Assembly (NCBI RefSeq): GCF_002163585.1
Contig: NZ_CP015579.1
Coordinates: 2,418,001-2,482,000, forward strand
DNA length: 64,000 nucleotides
Reading direction: 5' to 3'
Source: Tatumella citrea
GTDB lineage: Bacteria; Pseudomonadota; Gammaproteobacteria; Enterobacterales; Enterobacteriaceae
Under the pieces are notes generated by a model. The model was not told where the DNA came from, searched no databases, and saw nothing but the letters and a program-made list of their open reading frames with translations. Below, piece after piece: positions 37,216-47,067 of this stretch. Made by a program: the position numbers and the translations under genes. Every line of letters begins with the position of its first letter. The first letter of the stretch is position 1.

Positions 37216-38814
37216 TCAGATAACACTGAAACCGTGAGTGGCATCTTTTTCAAGTTGAGCAACCAGACCATATTCCCAGTCCAGATAAGCCTGCATCGCC
37301 TGAGGGGCAACATCGGTACCCTCATAAGGCCGACGATAACGGTCTTTACGTTCTGACAGTAACCAGCTTTCGCCATGCTCTTCCGGTAAACCTGCGGCAC
37401 GCCATGCGGCATTGCCCCCTTCCAGCACAACCACAGGCTTGCCCGTCAGTTGCTGTAACTGGTCCACGGCATAACGCGCCAGCAGGCTGCTGCCACAAGT
37501 GACAATGTAACGTTCAGCTTCCGGCAGTGCTCCCTGCCCGGCAAGCAGTGGGAGATCGGCTCTCAGCAACCAGCCGGCTCCGGGGATATGACCTTTGACA
37601 TAGTTAGCGCTGGTGGTGAAATCGAAGATCTTCGTTCCACCCGTTGCCAGCCATTGCTCTGCCGTCCGGGCATCAATCTGTGGATGAAGTCCGGCTTCCG
37701 CCACTGGCACCCGCCACTCCCCCCCTTCACTGAATTCGCTGCCATCCAGACCGGTCAGCACTGCCACCTGCCAGTTCATCTGGGCCAGCCACGAGGCGGT
37801 AATATCAGCCCGGGTATGCAGATCATCCACCAGCACAATCCGTGCACCACGGACACTGGCGTAATGGTCGGTTTCCTGTACCAGCTGACCACCAGGCACA
37901 TGACGCGCCCCTGGCAAGTGGCCTGCCACATACTCTTCAGCACTGCGGATATCAAACAGATAAGTAGTACGATCGGCTTGCTGTTGCCATTCCCGCAACT
38001 GTGCGAGCGAGATGTGGCTCACTCCCGCCTGCTCCGCAACATCCGCAGCCTGCTGTGAAGAGTGCACCCGGTTTTCCGCCGACAACTCTCCATACTGACG
38101 AGACTGCCCGTGTTCCAGGCTCAGCCCTGCCAGTGTCCAGCCAATGGTGCCATTGCGTAACGCAGCGACAGGGTTAGTTATTCCGGCATTTACCAGCGTC
38201 TGGGTGCCAATAATGCTGCGGGTACGACCGGCGCAGTTAATAATTACCTGAGTTTTATTCGAGCGCAGCAAATCGCGAATGCGCAGTAACAGCTCGCCGC
38301 CCGGCAGACTGAGACTGCCTGGAATATTCATCGTCTGATACTCGTCATAGCGACGAACATCGAAAATCTGCAGGTCAGCGCCACTGGCCTGTAATTCTGC
38401 CACCTGCTGTGCTGACAACGACGGAGTATGCCGCTGATGCTCCACCAGCTCGCCAAAGGCTTTTGAGGGGGAGTTAACATCGATAAATAATTGTTCACCC
38501 GCGCTACGCCAGCCTTCCAGCCCGCCTTCCAGCAAGGAAACATGGCTATAGCCCAACTTATGTAACAGTTGTGCCGCCGGTAACGCCAGCCCTTCACCAT
38601 CATCGTAAATCACCACCGGAGTGGTGCGACGTGGGATCCGCGAAAACAGTTCAATTTCCAGCTTAGACAGTGGCAGATTCACGGCAAATAACGGATGACC
38701 GGTTGCATAAATTGCTTCTTCGCGCACATCCACCAACGCCAGTTCCTGTTGTGCCAGCAGTGTCTGGCGAATATCCGCTGCACTGCGCAGCGAGAAATGA
38801 TGTTCATGACTCAT
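37216..38814 (-). CDS. Four-domain rhodanese (sulfurtransferase) protein
   Basis: A 532-aa protein of four rhodanese domains, roughly residues 8-110, 130-235, 265-370 and 378-480, plus a C-terminal tail. Domains 2 and 4 keep the active-site cysteine: Cys194 in INCAGRTRS and Cys440 in VTCGSSLLA. In domains 1 and 3 Asp stands at that place (IYDDGEG, LVDDLHT), so they are probably structural. The ATG at 38814 overlaps the dioxygenase gene by 11 bases. As last gene of a sulfonate operon it probably moves sulfane sulfur or thiosulfate produced from organosulfur compounds. Confidence 0.86.
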   Translation of the reverse strand: MSHEHHFSLRSAADIRQTLLAQQELALVDVREEAIYATGHPLFAVNLPLSKLEIELFSRIPRRTTPVVIYDDGEGLALPAAQLLHKLGYSHVSLLEGGLEGWRSAGEQLFIDVNSPSKAFGELVEHQRHTPSLSAQQVAELQASGADLQIFDVRRYDEYQTMNIPGSLSLPGGELLLRIRDLLRSNKTQVIINCAGRTRSIIGTQTLVNAGITNPVAALRNGTIGWTLAGLSLEHGQSRQYGELSAENRVHSSQQAADVAEQAGVSHISLAQLREWQQQADRTTYLFDIRSAEEYVAGHLPGARHVPGGQLVQETDHYASVRGARIVLVDDLHTRADITASWLAQMNWQVAVLTGLDGSEFSEGGEWRVPVAEAGLHPQIDARTAEQWLATGGTKIFDFTTSANYVKGHIPGAGWLLRADLPLLAGQGALPEAERYIVTCGSSLLARYAVDQLQQLTGKPVVVLEGGNAAWRAAGLPEEHGESWLLSERKDRYRRPYEGTDVAPQAMQAYLDWEYGLVAQLEKDATHGFSVI

Positions 38815-39409
38815 GAGTAGATAATCCCCAGATATTAGGTAAACGCTGATTGGCATAACCGGAAATAAACAGTTTTTCACTGCCATCAGGACGGAAGGTT
38901 GCCCGTGAAACCTGACCGATATTGCCGCCGTAAACATGAATGCTGACCGAAACACGGTCCTGGTAGCTGTTAGAAACCTGGTGAATATCGCCTTCTTGCG
39001 GCGAGAGCTTCTCAACATCACCCGGATTAAGCACCACGGCTTCGCCTGACGCTGTCAGCCCATGACTGTCGCGGATAAATGACTGCGACTTTTCCGACCC
39101 CCGCAGCATACCAATCAGTCCCCAGACTCTGTGATCATGCACCGGCGTTTGCTGACCCGGGCCCCAGACAAAGCTGACAATTGAAAAACGTTCTGCAGAA
39201 TCAACATGCAGCAAATACTGTTGATAATGTTCAGGATGCGGCACGGCGAATTCATCATCCAGCCAGTCATCTTCACTGACCAGTCGGGCCAGCAAAGGTG
39301 CACTATGCTGCAAAATTGCCGCTTCATCATCGGCCGGGAAGCGGTGTAATTCCTCAGAAAGCTCACGGATAAAACCGGTCAGCCGGGAATAATTTCTGGG
39401 TTTGCTCAT
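38804..39409 (-). CDS. Cysteine dioxygenase-type thiol dioxygenase
   Basis: Cupin-fold non-heme iron enzyme of 201 aa that oxidises a thiol (cysteine or 3-mercaptopropionate) to the sulfinate. The three iron-binding His are His91 and His93 ([12 protein letters not shown]) and His143 (DIHQVSN). The Cys of the mammalian Cys-Tyr crosslink is absent, as in bacterial members. The substrate class cannot be fixed from this. The start overlaps the ATPase stop (ATGA), and its end overlaps the rhodanese start, so it belongs to the sulfonate operon. Confidence 0.84.
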   Translation of the reverse strand: MSKPRNYSRLTGFIRELSEELHRFPADDEAAILQHSAPLLARLVSEDDWLDDEFAVPHPEHYQQYLLHVDSAERFSIVSFVWGPGQQTPVHDHRVWGLIGMLRGSEKSQSFIRDSHGLTASGEAVVLNPGDVEKLSPQEGDIHQVSNSYQDRVSVSIHVYGGNIGQVSRATFRPDGSEKLFISGYANQRLPNIWGLSTHES

Positions 39410-40182
39410 GCGATTTTCCTTATGCTGTCAGGTGCTGTCGCAACGACTGCCGGACTAAGAATATGGTTCAACACTTCAGCCTCCAGCTCCGCCAGACGGG
39501 CATTGCCACGCCGACGCGGACGTGGAACATCGACAGTGAGGTCGAGCGTTACTTTACCTTCATCAATCAGTATCACTCTGTCGGCCAACGCCACAGCTTC
39601 ACTGACATCATGAGTGACCAGAACCACGGTGAATCCATGTTCCTGCCACAGTGATTCGATCAGCGTCTGCATTTCGATACGGGTCAGCGCATCCAGTGCC
39701 CCCAGCGGTTCATCCAGCAGCAACAGTTCCGGCCGGTGAATCAGTGCCCTGGCCAGTGCAACCCGCTGTTTTTGCCCGCCCGACAATGCAGATGGCCACT
39801 CTTTGGCACGGTGAGCCAGTCCGACGGCTTCAAGCGCCTGTGCGGCATCTGACTGCCATTGACCTTTCAGACCCAGCCCGACATTGTCCAGCACGCTTTT
39901 CCACGGCAGCAACCGGGCTTCCTGGAACATTAACCGCGTCTCCTGCTGCGACTCCTGCAACGGCCGGCTGCCGCTCAGCAATTTGCCGCCATCGGCCTGT
40001 TCGAGCCCGGCCAGCAGCCGTAAAAAGGTGCTTTTACCACAGCCACTCCGGCCGACCACAGCGATAAACTGGCCTCCGTCAACCTGCAGATCGATATTAT
40101 TCAGTACGGTACGCTCGCCATAACGCTTGCTGATATGCTGAATATTCAGTGGCGTCCCGGTCGGTGGTTGGTGAATTGTCAT
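39406..40182 (-). CDS. ssuB: Sulfonate ABC importer ATPase (SsuB-like)
   Basis: ATPase of a sulfonate/nitrate/taurine importer, 258 aa. Walker A is [16 protein letters not shown], the signature LSGGQKQR, Walker [13 protein letters not shown] and the switch region LVTHDVSEA. The short Q-loop [17 protein letters not shown] is typical of SsuB. The ATG abuts the permease stop. Confidence 0.86.
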   Translation of the reverse strand: MTIHQPPTGTPLNIQHISKRYGERTVLNNIDLQVDGGQFIAVVGRSGCGKSTFLRLLAGLEQADGGKLLSGSRPLQESQQETRLMFQEARLLPWKSVLDNVGLGLKGQWQSDAAQALEAVGLAHRAKEWPSALSGGQKQRVALARALIHRPELLLLDEPLGALDALTRIEMQTLIESLWQEHGFTVVLVTHDVSEAVALADRVILIDEGKVTLDLTVDVPRPRRRGNARLAELEAEVLNHILSPAVVATAPDSIRKIA

Positions 40183-41024
40183 TAGTTTTTCTCCTTAGAC
40201 TGGTAAGCCGGATGCCAGCGTAGCCAGACCCGTTCTAACAGCACGGTGCAGACATCAGCCAGTTTCCCGAGCAGTGCGTACAGAATAATGGCGACCACTA
40301 CCACATCGGTTTGCAGGAACTCGCGCGCATTCATCGCCAGGTAGCCAATACCGGAGTCGGCAGAGATGGTTTCGGCGACAATCAGTGTCAGCCACATCAC
40401 CCCGAGTGCATAACGGACCCCGACCATAATGGAAGGCAATGCTCCCGGTAATATCACCTGGCGGAACAGGCTGAACCCGCGTAATCCATAGCTACGGGCC
40501 ATTTCCAGTAATCCACGGTCGATATTACGTATTCCGTGGTAAGTGTTGAGATAGATAGGGAACAAGGTGCCGAGTGCCACCAGAAATATTTTGGCGGTTT
40601 CATCAATACCGAACCATAGAATGACCAACGGGATCAGTGCCAGATGCGGAATATTGCGCAACATCTGTACCGAGGTATCCAGTAGCCGTTCACCGATGCG
40701 CGACAACCCGGTGATAAATCCCAGTAACAATCCGATAGAACCACCGATAGCAAAGCCGGTTAATGCCCTGGCGGTACTGATAGCCAGGTTACTGCCAAGT
40801 TCACCACTCAGAGTCATGCGCCAGAACGTTTTGCCAATAGTGACCGGTGCGGGCAGGATTCTGACCGACAGCCAGCCAATTTGAGCCGCCAGCTGCCACA
40901 GCACAATCACCACTATCGGTAACGCCCAGGGAACCAGTGCATTCAGCAACCGTCGGCTGACGGCTCGTGATTTTCCGGCGCGCTGAGTTCCAGGCTCCGG
41001 GGTATCCAGAGAGAAAATTGCCAT
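40182..41024 (-). CDS. ssuC: Sulfonate ABC importer permease (SsuC-like)
   Basis: Inner-membrane permease of 280 aa, six hydrophobic segments, with the EAA loop [25 protein letters not shown] (shown here in part by its first residues MARSYGLRG) and the SsuC-type ending [11 protein letters not shown]. Start and stop codons overlap by one base with both neighbours, so translation is coupled through the operon. Confidence 0.86.
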   Translation of the reverse strand: MAIFSLDTPEPGTQRAGKSRAVSRRLLNALVPWALPIVVIVLWQLAAQIGWLSVRILPAPVTIGKTFWRMTLSGELGSNLAISTARALTGFAIGGSIGLLLGFITGLSRIGERLLDTSVQMLRNIPHLALIPLVILWFGIDETAKIFLVALGTLFPIYLNTYHGIRNIDRGLLEMARSYGLRGFSLFRQVILPGALPSIMVGVRYALGVMWLTLIVAETISADSGIGYLAMNAREFLQTDVVVVAIILYALLGKLADVCTVLLERVWLRWHPAYQSKEKN

Positions 41025-42004
41025 TATTTACCTTCCTGTGAGGGAGTGGTGGCTGCGGCAGAACCCACGTCTGGCGCCGGAAGTTTAAAACTGTGATCAA
41101 AGGTAGCTGACACCTGAATGGTCTTAGGTAGCAGCCCGCTCTGGTGATAGAAATCGGCCGTCTGTTGCTGCTGGACTACCGTCTGTGAGTCGATGGACTG
41201 CCAGACCATATGCCGCCGGGTAAACGACAGTTTGACGGCATCGACCGGGAAACCGATGATTTTTGACAGCGTCTGACTGTAGCTGTCCGGATGCTGGTTG
41301 GCCCATTGCTGGGCGCTGGCCAGACGTAACAGGAAATCCTGTAAGGCTTTACGTTTCGCCGGATTGGCCAGCGCCGTGTCGGTGGCCGCCACATAGCTGT
41401 TACCGGCCCACAACCCACGGCCATTGACCAGTACCCGCAGGTGATCCTGAGTTTCCGCAAAGGCAGTGTAAGGTTCCCAGGTCGCCCAGACATCTACCGA
41501 ACCACGCACCAGCGCCAGTTTGGCGTCGGCCGGGTCGAGGAAGCGGAAGTTCACATCACTGGCTTTCAGCCCTGCGCTGGCGAGGGCTTTCAGTGCCACA
41601 AAATGGCCGATTGACCCACGGTTTGTGGCAATGCTTTTACCTTTCAGGTCAGCCGCTGAATGCAGCGGACTGTTGGCATTCACCAGTAAGGCTGTGCCGT
41701 AAGCATCGGATTTAGCCACAGCAATAGCTTTTACCCGGGCCCCCCCGGCTTCAGCAAATAACAACGGAGCATCGCCGATTATACCGGCATCCACAGCTCC
41801 GGCATTTAGCGCCTCGCCTAACGGCGCAGCCGCAGGAAATTCGGTCCAGTGGATATGATAGGGTAAATGCTGTAAATCACCCGCCGCTTCCAGTACAGAA
41901 CGCATCCCGCCCTTCTGGTCAGCTATCTGCAAGGTCACTTCTTCTGCATGTACGCTGGCTGCCGATGCACCCAGCAATATCATTAACGCAGAGATCCTTT
42001 TCAT
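41024..42004 (-). CDS. Sulfonate-type ABC binding protein, second copy
   Basis: Periplasmic SsuA-family protein of 326 aa with signal peptide ending in SVHAEE. Marks are LQIADQKGG, LPYHIHWTEFPAAAPLGEALNAGAVDAGIIGDAP and DVWATWEPYTAF. It overlaps the first copy (42001) by four bases and the permease by one. The two copies share the same fold and many motifs but differ enough to bind different sulfonates. Confidence 0.85.
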   Translation of the reverse strand: MKRISALMILLGASAASVHAEEVTLQIADQKGGMRSVLEAAGDLQHLPYHIHWTEFPAAAPLGEALNAGAVDAGIIGDAPLLFAEAGGARVKAIAVAKSDAYGTALLVNANSPLHSAADLKGKSIATNRGSIGHFVALKALASAGLKASDVNFRFLDPADAKLALVRGSVDVWATWEPYTAFAETQDHLRVLVNGRGLWAGNSYVAATDTALANPAKRKALQDFLLRLASAQQWANQHPDSYSQTLSKIIGFPVDAVKLSFTRRHMVWQSIDSQTVVQQQQTADFYHQSGLLPKTIQVSATFDHSFKLPAPDVGSAAATTPSQEGK

Positions 42005-42987
42005 GGTTGCTCCTGAGTAGTAGTTGCCGGCGTCGCTGCAATCTTGTCAGCGCCTGTTGCCAGACTGAAATCAAAGGCATGGCTGACATCGACCGCTTTA
42101 GGTAATACTTTTTCCTGGTGGAAGACGTCGGCAGAATGTTGCAATGCAGCCTGAATGGTTTGGTTGAAAACGACCGGCGAGATTCGCGCACTGGCTATCC
42201 AGGCACGGGTCACATTCTGCGGCATATGCAGCTCTGTTGAGAGCGCCACGGAAAATTGTTGCGGGTGCTGTTGTGCCCAACGTTGTGCGCGTGCCAGACG
42301 GGTCAGTAAGTCGACAATAGCAGCCCGTTTAGGGCTGTTAATCGCATCCTGGCGCGCCAGCACAAAGGAGTAGCCACTCATGATCCCCAGGCCTCCTCCC
42401 TGCGGAACCCGTTGCGCATGGTCGATGAGTACCGCGGAAGAGAGATAAGGTTCCCACGGGGCCCATGCATCCACCGATCCGGAAGCCAGTGCGGCCCGTC
42501 CATCGGTCGGGCTGAGAAATCGTAATGAGACATCGGAAGGTGTAAGCCCTGCCCGTTTCAGTAACCCAAGCACCAGATACTGCCCCCAACCACCGCGGTT
42601 TACCGCAATGCGTTTTCCTTTTAAATCGGCGAGCGAGTGAATTCCTGCTCCGGGCCGCGACAGCAAGGCGATGCTGTCCGGATTATTTTGCCAGGCACCG
42701 ACCGCTTTGACCGGTGCGCCGGCGGCATAGACATACAGGAAAGGCAAATCACCGGTAAATCCGACATCCAGCGCGCCTGCATTTAATGCCTCCTGCACCG
42801 GGGCACCGGCATCAAAAGAACTTAGTTGCAGATGGTAAGGAAGATGCTGCAGCTCCCCTGAGGCTTTAAGCGCCACCAGCCGGTCTCCTTTCACATCCCC
42901 CACCCGCAGGGTAACTTCATCTGCGGCATGAATCAGCGGGGAAACCAGCGCCAGCAATAACAGTGCCAGCGGTGTCCGTTTACTCAT
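42001..42987 (-). CDS. Sulfonate-type ABC binding protein, first copy
   Basis: Periplasmic SsuA-family protein of 328 aa, signal peptide ending in LIHAAD. Contains LRVGDVKGD, FDAGAPVQEALNAGALDVGFTGDLP, GKRIAVNRGGWGQYLVLGLL and DAWAPWEPYLSS. It starts one base inside the monooxygenase stop. Two binding proteins for one permease suggest a widened substrate range. Confidence 0.85.
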   Translation of the reverse strand: MSKRTPLALLLLALVSPLIHAADEVTLRVGDVKGDRLVALKASGELQHLPYHLQLSSFDAGAPVQEALNAGALDVGFTGDLPFLYVYAAGAPVKAVGAWQNNPDSIALLSRPGAGIHSLADLKGKRIAVNRGGWGQYLVLGLLKRAGLTPSDVSLRFLSPTDGRAALASGSVDAWAPWEPYLSSAVLIDHAQRVPQGGGLGIMSGYSFVLARQDAINSPKRAAIVDLLTRLARAQRWAQQHPQQFSVALSTELHMPQNVTRAWIASARISPVVFNQTIQAALQHSADVFHQEKVLPKAVDVSHAFDFSLATGADKIAATPATTTQEQP

Positions 42988-44072
42988 CAGGCAATCCTCG
43001 CCAGCGCATCTTCTGCAGCTACTTTTTCACGGGTCAACGGTAACAAAGCTTCACCAAACTCACGGGCATCGTTAAGCGGGTCGAAGCCCCGAATCAGCAC
43101 ATTTTTGATACCCAGTCGATAATATTCCAGCAATGCATCGGAGACCTGATCGGCAGTGCCGACCAGCGCCGTCGAGTTGTATCCACCCGCCACCAACCCG
43201 GCCACCCCGGTCCATAAATATTTATCCAGCCATTCCCCCTGTGCCGCCGCATCCCGCAGCCGTTGTGCACCGGTGCTCTGTGGTTTGGGCAATCCAAAAT
43301 GATGACCGGAATCTGCCAGCTGCTTTTTTGCCAGCTGATATATATGCGCGGCTTTTTCCCGGGCTTCCGTTTCGGTGGCACCAATCACCGGACGGAAAGA
43401 GATACTGAAGTCGATGTTACGCTGATGGCGGGCGGCACTGGCACGCACGGCGGCCACGGTCTGGGCCGCACCGGCCAGTGGTTCACCCCACAGGGCAAAC
43501 ACATCCGCATGCTTGCCGGCAACCTCAATCGCCTCAGCAGAAGAACCGCCAAAATAGACAGGCAAACGGGACTGAGCGGGTTTAACGGCAGAGTACGCGG
43601 CTTCGGCCTGATAGTACTCCCCCTGATGGTCATAGGGGCGGGAACTGCTCAGGCTCTGTTGCAGAACATCCAGAAATTCATCGGTACGGGCATAACGTTG
43701 CGCTTTATTCAGATAATCGCCGTCACGCCGCTGTTCGGCATCACTGCCGCCGCTGATAATATGAACCGCCAGACGACCGTCCAGCAGTTGATCAAGGGTG
43801 GCCAGTTTACGGGCCGCCAGGGTTGGCGAGACAAAACCCGGACGGTGGGCCAGCAGAAATTTAATCCGTGATGTCTGGCTGCCTGCCAGTGCCGTCACCA
43901 GAAAGCCATCCGGTTGATCAGACCAGTAGCCAACCAGAATACGGTCAAACCCGGCCTGTTCGTGTACCCGGGCAAATTCACTGATATAGTGTTTATCAAA
44001 CACCGGCCCTTGTGCCGGAATGATCTCGGATGCCAGGCGATGCCCGATCATCCCTAAAAAATTAATGCTCAT
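42987..44072 (-). CDS. FMNH2-dependent alkanesulfonate monooxygenase-like protein (SsuD-like)
   Basis: Luciferase-family (LLM) monooxygenase of 361 aa that should cleave sulfonates to aldehyde and sulfite. The sequence shows GFDRILVGYWSDQPDGFLVTA, RPGFVSPTLAARKLATLD, LAVHIISGGSDAEQRRDGD and YFGGSSAEAIEVAGKHAD, all typical of SsuD. The ATG at 44072 with GAGGGG is preferred to the codon at 44105. First gene of the seven-gene overlapping operon. No SsuE-type flavin reductase is in the operon, so reduced FMN must come from elsewhere. Confidence 0.85.
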   Translation of the reverse strand: MSINFLGMIGHRLASEIIPAQGPVFDKHYISEFARVHEQAGFDRILVGYWSDQPDGFLVTALAGSQTSRIKFLLAHRPGFVSPTLAARKLATLDQLLDGRLAVHIISGGSDAEQRRDGDYLNKAQRYARTDEFLDVLQQSLSSSRPYDHQGEYYQAEAAYSAVKPAQSRLPVYFGGSSAEAIEVAGKHADVFALWGEPLAGAAQTVAAVRASAARHQRNIDFSISFRPVIGATETEAREKAAHIYQLAKKQLADSGHHFGLPKPQSTGAQRLRDAAAQGEWLDKYLWTGVAGLVAGGYNSTALVGTADQVSDALLEYYRLGIKNVLIRGFDPLNDAREFGEALLPLTREKVAAEDALARIA

Positions 44073-44120
44073 GAGATCCCCTCTGTCATGATGCCGGCGA
44101 GTCACCAGCCGATAAGGGGC

Positions 44121-44149
44121 ATCATATTCACTGGACCAACATGAGTGAA
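44121..44149 (-). promoter_or_regulatory. Candidate promoter of the sulfonate operon
   Basis: On the minus strand TTCACT and TATGAT stand 17 bases apart, with the -10 word about 50 bases before the SsuD-like start. Upstream lies an AT-rich dyad TTAGC-TAA-GCTAA (44159-44171) in a place where a CysB/Cbl-type activator could bind. Confidence 0.5.
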
Positions 44150-44242
44150 ATTAATTTTTTAGCTAAGCTAATATAAAATTAACGCATAATAAAACCCATT
44201 TTGCTGAACGGTTTGCGTCCTCCCCCTCCTGGTCTGCCTGCC

Positions 44243-45142
44243 TCAGACAGTAAAATAGCTCTCAATCCCTCCGGCAATCGCTTTTGCCATCTTCATTCTG
44301 AACTGCCGTGTGCCCAGCAAATGCTCCTCCTGCGGATTGGTAATAAAGGAGGTTTCTATCAGGACCGAAGGAATGGAAGGTGATTTCAGCACCACAAACG
44401 CCGCCTGTTCGGGGTGATAACTGTGCATGGTATGTACGGTACGGATGTGCCCAATCATATGTCGGCACAGATCCAGACTACTTTTAATATTCTGGTTCTG
44501 TACCAGGTCGAAAAACACCTGCTGTAGCTGAGCATCTTTAGTTTGCACGTTAATATCGGCGTAATCATCGGCAGCATTCTCACGCTGCGACAGATAACGG
44601 GCCATGGTACTGCTGGCTCCGCGGGTAGAGAGCGCATATACCGAAGCGCCATGGGCCTGCGGGCTGGTAAATCCGTCGGCATGAATTGACAGGAACATAT
44701 CCGCATTGTGCTGATGAGCGATTTCGACCCGCTGATACAGTGGGATAAAATGGTCATCTTCACGAGTTAACCGCACCTCAATATGCCGGTTGTCGGCAAA
44801 CAGAGCCTGCAGATTATGGGCAATTTCCAGCACTACATGCTTCTCTTCCTCCCCCTTTTCACCGATGGCTCCCGGGTCTTTACCGCCATGTCCCGGGTCT
44901 ATCATTACCAGTTTACGGGCATGAGGCTGCCTGGCTGCAGGTGACGTTGTCACCTCTACCGCGGCAGGTGTCCGGGAGAGCGTTCTGCGGCCCGGAGATG
45001 GCTGATTTTCTGTACTGCTGCGGGCAGGTGAAAGCGGAGTGAAAGTCAGAGTCGCGAATTCTTCTTTTGCCAGCGCCGGCAGGCATAAAGCCAGCCCGGA
45101 CAACAGAAAATGGCGCCGGGCCAAAGTTAATTGTTTTTTCAT
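44243..45142 (-). CDS. N-acetylmuramoyl-L-alanine amidase (AmiA-like), exported
   Basis: Zinc amidase that cleaves septal peptidoglycan in the periplasm, 299 aa. The N-terminus ARRHFLLSG with a hydrophobic stretch looks like a Tat signal, as in E. coli AmiA. The Amidase_3 domain starts at KLVMIDPGHGGKDPGAIG; zinc ligands are the His of DPGHGG, a Glu in KGEEEKHVV and the His of SIHADG, and the catalytic Glu is in VLIETSF. There is no AMIN domain, so it is AmiA- rather than AmiC-like. Convergence with no neighbours; transcribed alone. Confidence 0.86.
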   Translation of the reverse strand: MKKQLTLARRHFLLSGLALCLPALAKEEFATLTFTPLSPARSSTENQPSPGRRTLSRTPAAVEVTTSPAARQPHARKLVMIDPGHGGKDPGAIGEKGEEEKHVVLEIAHNLQALFADNRHIEVRLTREDDHFIPLYQRVEIAHQHNADMFLSIHADGFTSPQAHGASVYALSTRGASSTMARYLSQRENAADDYADINVQTKDAQLQQVFFDLVQNQNIKSSLDLCRHMIGHIRTVHTMHSYHPEQAAFVVLKSPSIPSVLIETSFITNPQEEHLLGTRQFRMKMAKAIAGGIESYFTV

Positions 45143-45467
45143 CGTGTTTATCAGGTTCCTGACACGGGATCGGGTAAACAGGGATCGGTTGATAAGTATA
45201 TCGATGATTCAGGTAACTTTTTTCCTGTTTGTTTTGCAAAATACGTCAGCCAGAGTTATCAGTTTACCTCTCCGCGACTCACTGTGGGCAAACCAAAACC
45301 AGGCCCGCCAGCATCTTCCGGAAAATGTGTCCATAGCCAGGATGTCCCTGGTGTATGACATCGCCTGTCAGAATGACAGTTTCCGGAGCAAATATGACCG
45401 GATAAGCGACTATCATACCAGGCTGTCCCCGTATACTTGCTTTACCCTGTTGTGAATAGGAAATAAC
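45143..45467. other. Divergent promoter region amidase / PEBP gene
   Basis: A 325-base stretch between divergent genes. Small open frames here have no ribosome-binding site and no protein-like composition. I see no clear operator. Confidence 0.5.
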
Positions 45468-46100
45468 ATGAAATTATTCAGTCGTAGTTTTAAAGATGGT
45501 GAAACCATACCAGGTAAAAATAGTTTTGCTGTTTACGATGCAGAAAATCATATCCGGTTATCTGACAACCTGAATCCACATCTGGGCTGGGAAGATATCC
45601 CGGCCGGCAGCCGGTCATTAGTATTGCTATGTCACGATCCGGACGTGCCTTCTGAAGGTGAGAATGTCAATCAGGCAGGCCGAACCGTTGCTGCGTCACT
45701 TCCAAGAATCAATTTTTTCCATTGGGCATTACTTAATATTCCGCCGGAACAATACGAGATTGAAGAAGGCTCTCAATCCAGCGGAATTACGGTGAAAGGA
45801 AAATCTGGCCCTGACGCGCCTCAGGGGCTGTTGCATGGTATTAATGATTACACGGCATGGTTCGCAGGAGATGAGTCGATGGCCGGAGACTATTATGGTT
45901 ATGATGGCCCTTGTCCGCCGTGGAATGATGAAATAATTCACCGTTATATATTTACTTTGTACGCACTTCCAACAGCAGAGTTATCTGTCAGTGGCGAGCT
46001 GACCGGGGCTAATATATTCAACGCCCTGAATAGCAGCGAGATTCTGGCCAAAGCAACACTTACCGGAGTTTACAGCCTAAACCCTGATGTGACTGCCTGA
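45468..46100 (+). CDS. PEBP-family (YbhB/YbcL-like) protein
   Basis: Phosphatidylethanolamine-binding-protein fold, 210 aa, cytosolic. The ligand-binding core is seen as HLGWEDIPAGSRSLVLLCHDPDVP, FFHWALLNIP and YYGYDGPCPPWNDEIIHRY, the DPD, GPCPP and HRY motifs of the family. Function in bacteria is not settled. It is followed after 28 bases by an AraC-type regulator on the same strand. Confidence 0.85.
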   Translation: MKLFSRSFKDGETIPGKNSFAVYDAENHIRLSDNLNPHLGWEDIPAGSRSLVLLCHDPDVPSEGENVNQAGRTVAASLPRINFFHWALLNIPPEQYEIEEGSQSSGITVKGKSGPDAPQGLLHGINDYTAWFAGDESMAGDYYGYDGPCPPWNDEIIHRYIFTLYALPTAELSVSGELTGANIFNALNSSEILAKATLTGVYSLNPDVTA

Positions 46101-46128
46101 CAGTGCACCATGGAGCGACCAGCCACCG

Positions 46129-47007
46129 ATGATTAAAAAAAGTCCATATTATCAACCTGTAACACATAAAACTGAGGAGGTTAATCCCTCCGACGGGTCT
46201 GTTTTTTTCGCCAGCAGCTTCAGCCGACCCGGGCTGCTGTCGGTGGCTTACCCTCAGTTGAAAGTAAAGCAACATACCCGTTCTTTCTTTTTTTATGAGC
46301 CTACGGTGTTGATCGTTCTGACCGGAAGCATTGAATTTACGATTTCCGGTGCAACGCACAGACTGGCAAACGGTGATTCGGTCGCGTTTATCGATCAGGG
46401 GGTGATTGCTGATTACACTAAATCCCCCCCGGATATCGGCACACCGTTTCGTTCGCTGTTTCTTACTTTCAGTGAAGGGGTGTCAGAACATTTTTATCAG
46501 TTATTTGAACAGCACCATTCTCCAGTAAAAAGCAGACCACAGATAAACAGGATAGCGCTTACTGAAGCACTGAATGAGTCCGTGATGCGATTGCTGAATG
46601 AAGCAGTACGAACGGATATCAGTGATGACCGGATTCGTCTGCGGATTTATGACTTACTGCTACTGATGGCCGAACATGGGGTTCATTTTGCGTTGTCTCA
46701 ACGCAAGGGCATTTTCCCGCGACTGAGTCATCTGCTACGCGATGCACCAGAAATGACCTGGACTGCGCGGGTTGCCGGAGAAAAACTGGCAATGAGCGAA
46801 TCGACCTTGCGCAGACGTCTGCGTGAGGAAGGGCTGAGCTTTGAGAAACTACTGCTGGATATTCGTATGCAGCATGGCCTGATGTTGGTACAAACCACCC
46901 AATGGAATATGGCGCAGGTAGCTGATGCCTGTGGTTACCAGTCCGCATCACGCTTTGCGGAAAGATTTACTCAGCGCTTTGGCCTCTCGCCTTCAAAGTT
47001 TCGCTGA
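46129..47007 (+). CDS. AraC-family transcriptional regulator
   Basis: A 292-aa regulator: N-terminal cupin-like sensing domain, and a C-terminal AraC domain with two helix-turn-helix units, AGEKLAMSESTLRRRLREEG (about 223-242) and MAQVADACGYQSASRFAERF, ending GLSPSKFR. The pattern resembles YqhC/GadX-like regulators. It probably controls itself and the upstream PEBP gene. Confidence 0.86.
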   Translation: MIKKSPYYQPVTHKTEEVNPSDGSVFFASSFSRPGLLSVAYPQLKVKQHTRSFFFYEPTVLIVLTGSIEFTISGATHRLANGDSVAFIDQGVIADYTKSPPDIGTPFRSLFLTFSEGVSEHFYQLFEQHHSPVKSRPQINRIALTEALNESVMRLLNEAVRTDISDDRIRLRIYDLLLLMAEHGVHFALSQRKGIFPRLSHLLRDAPEMTWTARVAGEKLAMSESTLRRRLREEGLSFEKLLLDIRMQHGLMLVQTTQWNMAQVADACGYQSASRFAERFTQRFGLSPSKFR

Positions 47008-47067
47008 GCAATCTGATAGCATAATTACCGGCAAACCAGAGCCAGCTGATGCGTCTTGCAGGAAAGT

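Noticed and set aside
43263..43871. 202-codon plus-strand frame within the SsuD-like gene
   Set aside because: Antisense shadow of a well-conserved monooxygenase gene; no start signal.
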